A stretch of DNA of 57,322 bases, taken from the NCBI GenBank assembly GCA_947626825.1, contig CANQTM010000007.1:1-57322 (forward strand), in the 5' to 3' direction. Below, in pieces: positions 51,181 to 57,322 of this stretch. The notes beneath the pieces were generated by a model, which saw nothing but the letters and a program-made list of their open reading frames with translations, had not been told where the DNA came from and searched no databases. Numbering within the stretch: the stretch's first letter is position 1; each line of letters opens with the position of its first letter. The position numbers and the translations under genes were made by a program. This DNA is from an uncultured Bacilli bacterium. Lineage in GTDB: Bacteria; Bacillota_I; Bacilli_A; RFN20; CAG-631.

Positions 51181-53121
51181 TTAATGAAAACTTCTATGTA
51201 ATTTAAATTTACTTTGTACAGTAATAAAATGAATTAATTGTTTGATTTCTTTTTGTAATATTTTATCGTTTAATGAATGTGCTAATTCTAAAAGTTTTTC
51301 TTTAACTTTTAATAAATCATTTGTATGAATAGATTTTAAAGTTGAAACTATATTATCGATTATATCTTTTTTTCCGATAATTTTCGTTCTTTCTTTAAGA
51401 GATTTACAATAATAATTAAATAAAATATGATAATTTTGATGTGGATGAACACTTGCTAATCTATTAGTTGATAATTTTAAATTTTTTTGAATTTCTTTTC
51501 TATTTTGTAAATCATATAAACTAAATAAAGCATAGCCATCTGCTTTATTAGCAAATAGAGTATTTATTTGTTGAACTACTAAATCAGCAGGTAAATCTGG
51601 ACTCATACACATTATTCCAGTATAAGAAAAAGCATTTTGTCTATTAAAATCTACTAATTCTTTTGTAGCAACAGCAATTTCTGAACAACCAATGTAATAA
51701 GCCATTGGAAAAGTTAGATCAAGATAATTATTCCTAGCCCATATTTTCCAATTTTGCATTTTATTATTAATTGCATAATTTAAATCAGAACAAACAGAAG
51801 TTGATATTAAACAATTTGGACGTACTCTATTAACTAATTTTCTTATTTCTTGCATTAATAAAGTTATTTTATCACATCGATATTTAATCCATAACTTATT
51901 AATTTTTGGATCTTTTACTAACTCAAAAACATCACCTTGTAGATTATTTATTTTCTTAAATTCATTCATCGCATATTCACTATAGCCATTAGATGAATAT
52001 AAATTTAAATTGCCATGAGGATATCTTACATAATCAACATTAATACCATCAAAATCGTAATTTTCTAATAATTCTTGATAAATTGATAAAACATATTGTA
52101 AACATTCAGGATTTGCAGGATCTAACCATACAAAATCCATTTCATTATGTTCATCATTATTTCCTTGTATAGTTGAATGATCATAATTAACCATATGCCA
52201 ACTATCTTTATATGTTTTTTTCCATTGACTTGATTTTTCACCAACAAAAAAACATTCAACCCAAGCATGTATTTCTATATGTCTTTTATGAGCTTCAGAA
52301 ATTAAAGCTTTTAAATAATCATTTTGATATTTTTCTCCATAATAACAATTTCTAACTTCTTCACTAGTATCTGTAATTTTTGAGATTCCTGGAATATTAC
52401 CATTATAAAATGATTCAACATATAAACCATTAATATGTACTTTTTTACACAAATCTAATAAATCAATAATTTCTTGTAAGTTTTGTTCACCTGGTCTCAT
52501 CCAAGCATTTCTTGATGATATTCTTAAAGAATTACTAGTTAATAAATATAAATAATCAAGATTTTTTATAGCTTTATTATATATTTTTTTAAATAATGAA
52601 ATATTTTTAGTGTTTTTTAATTTAATATAATTTTCTTTGTCTATTTTTAAATGTTTTTCAATTTTAGGAATATCTATAAAATAATATTCTTTTAAAGCTT
52701 TTTGATATCTATTTTGAATTTCTTTTTCTTTATTTTTATATGTCATTATCAATGACTTTCTCATATTTGTTTTAATAGTAATAGTTTTTTCTTTTGCATT
52801 TAAAATTACATTACTTCCTAACAAAATGTTTTCTTTGATGAAATCTGCTGCCTTACTATTTCCTGAAATTACATAACCATTAATAGGTATTTTAACTCGA
52901 TCATTAATATCAATAACAACATTATGTTGATTAACAGCTGCTTCAAAACCCCAAGGATTAGTATTAGTTAGATGATTTTTGCTCATCAAAGGGAAATCCC
53001 TAGTATAAATTATCATTTGATTTTCTCCTCTAAAAGATGGCGCAAAAGCTCCAAGAGGATTATCTTCTGACGTTGGATTTAAAAAATCATAAGTGTATGT
53101 TGTTGTTTTTATTTTATTCAT
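51181..53121 (-). CDS. GHL10 (DUF187) family glycosidase-like protein
   Basis: The 646-residue protein has no signal peptide that I can see. After a beta-rich N-terminal part with Asn-rich segments, about residues 205-540 form a (beta/alpha)8 GHL10 domain: RNAWMRPGEQNLQEIIDLL, INGLYVESFYNGNIPG, KRHIEIHAWVECFFVGEKSS, LDPANPECLQYVL, and FDGINVDYVRYPHGNL with the Asp-rich catalytic-type motif. Then PMAYYIGCSE. DUF187/GHL10 proteins such as YngK of Bacillus are thought to act on bacterial cell-wall or glycan bonds; some lack a signal. GAAAGGAC lies before the ATG. It is monocistronic and followed by an unclear terminator. Confidence 0.85.
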   Translation of the reverse strand: MNKIKTTTYTYDFLNPTSEDNPLGAFAPSFRGENQMIIYTRDFPLMSKNHLTNTNPWGFEAAVNQHNVVIDINDRVKIPINGYVISGNSKAADFIKENILLGSNVILNAKEKTITIKTNMRKSLIMTYKNKEKEIQNRYQKALKEYYFIDIPKIEKHLKIDKENYIKLKNTKNISLFKKIYNKAIKNLDYLYLLTSNSLRISSRNAWMRPGEQNLQEIIDLLDLCKKVHINGLYVESFYNGNIPGISKITDTSEEVRNCYYGEKYQNDYLKALISEAHKRHIEIHAWVECFFVGEKSSQWKKTYKDSWHMVNYDHSTIQGNNDEHNEMDFVWLDPANPECLQYVLSIYQELLENYDFDGINVDYVRYPHGNLNLYSSNGYSEYAMNEFKKINNLQGDVFELVKDPKINKLWIKYRCDKITLLMQEIRKLVNRVRPNCLISTSVCSDLNYAINNKMQNWKIWARNNYLDLTFPMAYYIGCSEIAVATKELVDFNRQNAFSYTGIMCMSPDLPADLVVQQINTLFANKADGYALFSLYDLQNRKEIQKNLKLSTNRLASVHPHQNYHILFNYYCKSLKERTKIIGKKDIIDNIVSTLKSIHTNDLLKVKEKLLELAHSLNDKILQKEIKQLIHFITVQSKFKLHRSFH

Positions 53122-53167
53122 AAGTTTGTCCTTTCAATATACAAAATAATTATACATTATTTAAAAA

Positions 53168-53203
53168 TAAAAAAATATAAAAGGATGATATAAAACCATC
53201 CTC
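53168..53203 (-). terminator. Terminator after trxA
   Basis: AGGATG and CATCCT flank a 9-base loop, followed by a TTTTATATTTTTTT run on the minus strand. It ends the der-to-trxA group. Confidence 0.8.
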
Positions 53204-53209
53204 ACATAT

Positions 53210-53524
53210 TTATTCAAAAATTGTTTTAATATTATCTAAAATAGCCTTTTTAGGTTTAAAACCAACATCTTTTAAAACCATTTTACCATTTTTTAAGTAA
53301 ACTAAAGTAGGTATTGACATAATTTGAAATAATGCTGCAATTTCATCTGCTTCATCAACATCAACTTTAACAAAAGTAACATTTTCTTTTTCATTAGCAA
53401 TATCTTCAACTATTGGTGCTAACATTTTGCATGGGCTACACCAAGTCGCATAAAAATCAATTATGACATTGTTATTTTCTTGAATCAACTTATCAAATTC
53501 ATCTTTAGTAGTAATATGTTGCAT
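53210..53524 (-). CDS. trxA: Thioredoxin
   Basis: The 104-residue protein is a standard thioredoxin. FYATWCSPCKMLAPIVEDIA has the redox pair with Ser in place of the usual Gly (WCSPC instead of WCGPC), VKVDVDEADEIAALFQIMSIP gives the cis-Pro loop, and GFKPK..I closes the fold. It has no signal peptide, so it is cytosolic. The Gly-to-Ser change shifts the redox potential in some relatives; the effect here is not known. AAAGGAGG precedes the ATG. It follows the SpoVIF gene by 38 bases, likely on the same transcript. Confidence 0.93.
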   Translation of the reverse strand: MQHITTKDEFDKLIQENNNVIIDFYATWCSPCKMLAPIVEDIANEKENVTFVKVDVDEADEIAALFQIMSIPTLVYLKNGKMVLKDVGFKPKKAILDNIKTIFE

Positions 53525-53562
53525 TAAATTTCCTCCTTTAAAGCATTAAATTAAATCATTTT

Positions 53563-53808
53563 TTATAGATTATTATTCATCTTTTTTATTTCATCATTAA
53601 TTTGATTATTTTTTACAGCATTTACAATCTTATCTTCTTTTTCTTTATCAACATCTTTGCCAGCCATTTGGGCAATAGTATGAATTAATTCTCTTAAATT
53701 ATTTTCATTGGCCATATCTTTATTTTGTATAGATTTAGCTAAATTTATAATATCATTTTTTTTAACATTTGTTTTCTTTTCAACTTTGTTAAATAAATTA
53801 TTGTTCAT
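53563..53808 (-). CDS. spoVIF: SpoVIF-like (stage VI sporulation protein F) protein
   Basis: The 81-residue protein matches Bacillus SpoVIF along its length as I remember it. The opening LFNKVEKKTNVKKNDIINLA, the central ENNLRELIHTIAQMAGKDV and KEKEDKIVNAV, and the C-terminal IKKMNNN are all in register. SpoVIF helps late spore coat assembly by controlling GerE activity. GGGAGG precedes the ATG. It sits between der and trxA. A sporulation-family gene next to core genes suggests either a spore-forming lineage or an adapted role. Confidence 0.8.
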   Translation of the reverse strand: MNNNLFNKVEKKTNVKKNDIINLAKSIQNKDMANENNLRELIHTIAQMAGKDVDKEKEDKIVNAVKNNQINDEIKKMNNNL

Positions 53809-53855
53809 TTTAAAATTCCTCCCTTATCATTATATGATATGAAGGATTAATAATA

Positions 53856-55166
53856 TTATTCCCTAGCCCGGCAAATTATCTTTAATGGCGTTCCAGAAAA
53901 ATCAATTCTTTCTCTTAATTTGTTTTCTAAATAACGTTTATAGGAAAAATGTAAATATGATGGATCATTAACAAACAAAACAATAACAGGCGGATTTGTA
54001 GCCACTTGATTTGCATAATATATTTTTAAACGTCCACCATTAAAATCTGGTGTTGGATTAAATGCATATGCATCTAAAATAATTTCGTTAATAATGCTTG
54101 TTGAAATATGTTTACTAGCATTTTTATAAACTTTAGCTATTTCATCGGTAATTTGACCAATTCTTTGTTTTGTTAAAGCACTAACAAACATAAAAGTGGC
54201 ATATGAACAAAATTTAAAACTGCCTTGCAAATCTTTAATATATTCATTCATTGTTCGTTCATTTTTTTCGACTAAATCCCATTTATTAACAATTATAATT
54301 AATGGTTTTGTTTCTTCGACTGCATAACTTACGATACTTTTATCTTGTTCTACAATACCTTTTTGGCCATCAATAACTAATAAAACAACATCACTTTTTT
54401 CAATAGCTGACAATGCTCTAATAGCAGCATATTTATCAATTGCTTCATAATCTTTGCCTTTTTTTCTAAGTCCTGCTGTATCGATAATTGTATATTTTTG
54501 CCCATCACGGGTAAATTGAGTATCTATTGAATCTCTAGTAGTTCCAGCAATATTTGAAACAATTACTCTTTCTTCATTTAAAATGGCATTATATAATGAT
54601 GATTTTCCAACATTTGGGCGACCAATTAAACAAAATGAAATTTCATCTTCTTTTTTATTTGTTTCATATTTTGGTAATAATTCAATAATTTTATCTAACA
54701 AATCACCTATTCCTATACCATGAGTAGTGGAACATAATATAATGTCACTATCAATACCTAATTTATAATATTCATATGCATTATATGATAATGAAATATC
54801 ATCAACTTTGTTAACCGCTAAAATTATTGGCTTATTTGTTTTCTTTAACATTTTAGCAATTAGATAATCATCATCTGACACTTCACTTCTTCCATCGCAT
54901 AAAAAAACAATGACATCTGCTTCATCAATAGCGATTTGAGCTTGAATTCTAATATTTTCTTGAAATGGTTTATCAGATAATTCTATGCCGCCAGTATCAA
55001 TTATATTAAAATCTCTAGTAAGCCAACTGGCTTTAGCATAAATTCGATCTCTTGTTACTCCTGGTTCATCATAAACAATTGATTTTTTTTCACCTATAAT
55101 ACGATTAAATAATGATGATTTGCCAACATTTGGTTTACCGACAATTGCAACTATGCCTTTTTTCAT
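53856..55166 (-). CDS. der: Ribosome-assembly GTPase Der (EngA)
   Basis: The 436-residue protein has two tandem GTPase domains: GKPNVGKSSLFN at 10-21 and GRPNVGKSSLYN near 182, each followed by DTGGIE/DTAGLRK and NKVD/NKWD. A C-terminal KH-like domain (PPVIVLFVNDPSYLHFSYKR) follows. Der guides late assembly of the 50S subunit. Length is normal. It lies one base after cmk, with which it shares an operon, as is common in Bacilli. The C-terminal acidic or basic tail is short. Confidence 0.96.
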   Translation of the reverse strand: MKKGIVAIVGKPNVGKSSLFNRIIGEKKSIVYDEPGVTRDRIYAKASWLTRDFNIIDTGGIELSDKPFQENIRIQAQIAIDEADVIVFLCDGRSEVSDDDYLIAKMLKKTNKPIILAVNKVDDISLSYNAYEYYKLGIDSDIILCSTTHGIGIGDLLDKIIELLPKYETNKKEDEISFCLIGRPNVGKSSLYNAILNEERVIVSNIAGTTRDSIDTQFTRDGQKYTIIDTAGLRKKGKDYEAIDKYAAIRALSAIEKSDVVLLVIDGQKGIVEQDKSIVSYAVEETKPLIIIVNKWDLVEKNERTMNEYIKDLQGSFKFCSYATFMFVSALTKQRIGQITDEIAKVYKNASKHISTSIINEIILDAYAFNPTPDFNGGRLKIYYANQVATNPPVIVLFVNDPSYLHFSYKRYLENKLRERIDFSGTPLKIICRARE

Positions 55167-55167
55167 T

Positions 55168-55839
55168 TTACATTAACTCCAAAGCTTTATTATAAATCCA
55201 CAAAACAGCTTCATCGATTGTCAAATTTGTAGTATCAAATTCAATAGCATCATCTGCTTTTTTTAAAGCACCAAAATCTTTATGAATATCTAAATAATCT
55301 CTTTGAGCAATATCATTTTTTATTTCTTCATAAGGTACATCAATACCTTTTGATTTATTTTCTAAATATCTTCTTTGAACTCTAGCTTCTAATGAGGCAA
55401 TTTGGAAAATTTTTAAATCAGCATGCGGCAAAACAACAGTACCTATGTCTCTTCCATCCATAACTACACCATTTATCGATTCATTGACTAATTTTCTTTG
55501 TTTAGATACAAATAATTTTCTAACTTCTTTAGGGGATGAAACTGGTGATACTATTTTAGTAACTTCAACACTACGAATTTCTTTAGTTACATCTTTACCA
55601 TTCAAAAACACTTTTCCATCTTTATCTAAAAATATTTCTATTTTTTGAGCAGCATCTACTAAAGATGCAACATCATCAATAGCAATTTTATTTTCATAAA
55701 CATATAATGCCAAGCATCGATACATAGCGCCTGTATCAATATAAGTATAATTTAATTTTAAAGCTAACTTTTTAGCTACAGTTGATTTCCCTGCAGCTCC
55801 AGGTCCATCAATTGCAATAATTAATTTTTTGTTTTTCAT
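55168..55839 (-). CDS. cmk: Cytidylate kinase
   Basis: The 223-residue enzyme phosphorylates CMP and dCMP with ATP. Walker A GPGAAGKST is at 12-20, the substrate region DTGAMYRCLALY follows, and VVMDGRDIGTVVLPHADLKI, then the YLENKSKG lid and QRDYLD are present. Its start overlaps the previous gene by four bases (ATGA). The pairing cmk-der is conserved in Firmicutes. Confidence 0.95.
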   Translation of the reverse strand: MKNKKLIIAIDGPGAAGKSTVAKKLALKLNYTYIDTGAMYRCLALYVYENKIAIDDVASLVDAAQKIEIFLDKDGKVFLNGKDVTKEIRSVEVTKIVSPVSSPKEVRKLFVSKQRKLVNESINGVVMDGRDIGTVVLPHADLKIFQIASLEARVQRRYLENKSKGIDVPYEEIKNDIAQRDYLDIHKDFGALKKADDAIEFDTTNLTIDEAVLWIYNKALELM

Positions 55840-56114
55840 AAACTTGTCACCACCGCAATAATTATTATTAAAACTAAAATAACAAAAGTAATTAAAGCAG
55901 TTAATATAATAAGATTTTTATTATTTTGCTTTGGCATTTCTTTTGTTTGTGGAAGATTGTCTTCATTGCCAAAAAAATTTGGGTCTATTGTTTCTAATTT
56001 TTCTTTGTTTTTAGCAATTTTTTGGGCTTCTTCAGCTTCATGTTTTTGTTTCAAAGCTATTTCTTGATTAACTTTTTGATATAACTCTTTGTTTCTTTCA
56101 CTTCTTTGATTCAT
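55836..56114 (-). CDS. Small single-helix membrane protein
   Basis: The 92-residue protein is charged and helical for its first 65 residues (RSERNKELYQKVNQEIALKQ, KHEAEEAQKIAKNKEKLE), probably coiled coil, then has one membrane helix at about 69-90 (LIILTALITFVILVLIIIIAV). It would be a bitopic protein with a cytoplasmic N-terminus. The start is ATG 56114 after GTGGGAGAT; the upstream GTG (56129) is part of that site. It overlaps cmk by four bases. In other Bacilli a small membrane protein sometimes precedes cmk, but no function is known. Confidence 0.65.
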   Translation of the reverse strand: MNQRSERNKELYQKVNQEIALKQKHEAEEAQKIAKNKEKLETIDPNFFGNEDNLPQTKEMPKQNNKNLIILTALITFVILVLIIIIAVVTSL

Positions 56115-56178
56115 GTTTTTATCTCCCACTTTTAAAAATTATATCAAAAATAAGAATTAATAAAAAGAGTCAATATAT

Positions 56179-57099
56179 TTAATCATTGTTATTTTTTATT
56201 TGATTATATTCAAAAGCTATCTTGCTACCAACTAAAGCATTATTATAAATTAAAGCTATATTAGCCATTAATGATTTGTTTTGTGTTTCATCAACTATTT
56301 CTTTTAATAAAAATGGTGTAATATCTTTTCCTTTAATTTGTAATTTGTTAGCTTTATCAATGGCGTTATTGATTATATTATTAATATAATCATTGTCTAT
56401 TGAATCTTGATCTAAAATTGGATTTGAAACTAAAATACCACCATCTAACTTTAATTGTCTTTTACATTTTATAACTTGAGCAATTTCTTTTTCATCTTTC
56501 ATTTCATAATCTAATTTAAAGCCACTATCTTTTGAATAAAAAGCAGCTAAATTAGATGATTTATAACCTAAAACAGGAACACCAAAAGTTTCTAAATATT
56601 CTAAAGTTAATGGTAAATCTAAAATTGCTTTAGCACCTGCACAAATTACAGTCACATTTGTTTTAGCAAGTTCTTGTAAATCAGATGAGATATCAAAAGT
56701 TTGTTGAGCATTTTTATGAACTCCACCTATTCCTCCAGTAACAAATATTTCAATCCCTGCCATATTAGCTAAAATCATTGTGGCAGCTACTGTTGTTGCT
56801 CCCCATAACTTTTTAGCAAAAACAACTGGTAAATCTCGACGACTAACTTTTACGATGCCTTTTCTTTGTCCAAACATATTAATTTGTTTTTCATCCATTC
56901 CTATAATAGCTTGACCATCAATAATACCAATAGTGGCTGGCACACAGCCATTTTCCTTAATTATTTTTTCTACATTTAAAGCTGTTTCTACATTTTGCGG
57001 ATATGGCATCCCATGAGAAATTATTGTTGATTCTAATGCTACAACGGGTTGATTATTTTTTAAAGCATCTAAAACTTTTTGACTAATTACAATATACAT
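56179..57099 (-). CDS. psuG: Pseudouridine-5'-phosphate glycosidase
   Basis: The 306-residue enzyme splits pseudouridine 5'-phosphate to uracil and ribose 5-phosphate. Motifs: VALESTIISHGMPYPQN near the start, VPATIGIIDGQ, SRRDLPVVFA, WGATTVAATM, and FVTGGIGGVHKNAQQTFDIS. The C-terminal TPFLLKEI and NIALIYNNALVGSKIA are also typical. The usual partner kinase psuK is not visible on either side in the window. AAGGAAG precedes the ATG. Because of the gap to the next gene it appears monocistronic here, although the upstream edge of the window limits this. Confidence 0.93.
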   Translation of the reverse strand: MYIVISQKVLDALKNNQPVVALESTIISHGMPYPQNVETALNVEKIIKENGCVPATIGIIDGQAIIGMDEKQINMFGQRKGIVKVSRRDLPVVFAKKLWGATTVAATMILANMAGIEIFVTGGIGGVHKNAQQTFDISSDLQELAKTNVTVICAGAKAILDLPLTLEYLETFGVPVLGYKSSNLAAFYSKDSGFKLDYEMKDEKEIAQVIKCKRQLKLDGGILVSNPILDQDSIDNDYINNIINNAIDKANKLQIKGKDITPFLLKEIVDETQNKSLMANIALIYNNALVGSKIAFEYNQIKNNND

Positions 57100-57322
57100 T
57101 TTTTGACTCTTCCTTTTTCCATTTACTATTTTACCATATATAAAAAATAATTGCTCTTTAAAGAAAAAAATATTTTAAAAAAAGTATATCAATAAATAGC
57201 AAAATGGTATATAACCTGACTTCCGTAGATATACTATCAAAATTAACAAGTTAATCTAAAAGATTAAAGTGTGAATTTTTTCGTGCGTTGTAAAGTAAGT
57301 TTGAAAAAATTTTTTATATTAG
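57100..57322. other. Intergenic end of the window
   Basis: No gene is seen. The sequence is AT-rich with a slightly less AT-rich block at about 57210-57240. TTGTAA at about 57289 could start a plus-strand promoter for a gene beyond the window, but the -10 side is cut off. Confidence 0.4.

Noticed and set aside
1-57322. CRISPR array or restriction-modification locus
   Set aside because: No regularly spaced 25-40 base repeats and no cas, methylase or endonuclease genes were seen.

Overview
This is an AT-rich bacterial chromosome segment that uses the standard code: TGG is the tryptophan codon and TGA closes real genes. The low GC, strong AAAGGAGG-type ribosome sites, TTGACA/TATAAT promoters, and the presence of SpoVIF, CotJ, KtrAB, DUF1292, CshA-independent lipoprotein cell-surface genes and BspA-type leucine-rich repeats point to Bacillota, class Bacilli. 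An uncultured gut-type lineage is the best guess. The sporulation-family genes argue against a mycoplasma.

Region 1 (1-5.0 kb) is accessory DNA. A partial unknown gene is followed by the intact 3' end (domains V and VI) of a group II intron. Then come two 116-bp structured direct repeats (841-956 and 3769-3884) that bracket a small cassette: an XRE repressor with an operator inside its promoter, an ImmA/IrrE-type metallopeptidase, a DUF4417 protein, a short HG...H..PH.H protein and a small acidic protein. Beyond the second repeat lie a two-helix membrane protein and two decayed genes. No integrase is visible.

Region 2 (5.0-28.6 kb) is mixed housekeeping: a DUF4143 ATPase, a MATE exporter, a large P-type ATPase, a 40-residue lipoprotein, an EF-G paralogue, a PhnP-like hydrolase, a GH26-type lipoprotein, aspartate-semialdehyde dehydrogenase, an ECF S-component, a PLP aminotransferase next to a CofE-type ligase, an XRE regulator, lactaldehyde reductase FucO and the KtrB-KtrA potassium system.

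Region 3 (28.7-37.9 kb, minus strand) is one compact operon. It encodes every step from erythrose-4-phosphate plus PEP to chorismate and on to prephenate, phenylpyruvate and hydroxyphenylpyruvate, in the order aminotransferase, pheA, aroB, aroC, aroE-aroK fusion, aroQ, aroA, tyrA, aroF. Many genes overlap or nearly touch.

Region 4 (38-50 kb) has a YwaF-like membrane protein, tRNA-Pro(UGG), and a minus-strand surface-protein cluster. The cluster starts with a 2675-residue lipoprotein joining a subtilisin protease to a long BspA-type leucine-rich-repeat array and a C-terminal membrane anchor. An unknown lipoprotein and an M6-type metalloprotease lipoprotein follow it.

Region 5 (50-57.3 kb, minus strand) carries CotJC, a CotJA-CotJB fusion, a GHL10 glycosidase, thioredoxin, SpoVIF, the core genes der and cmk, a small membrane protein, and psuG.

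All assignments come from reading motifs and remembered family patterns. No database search was run.
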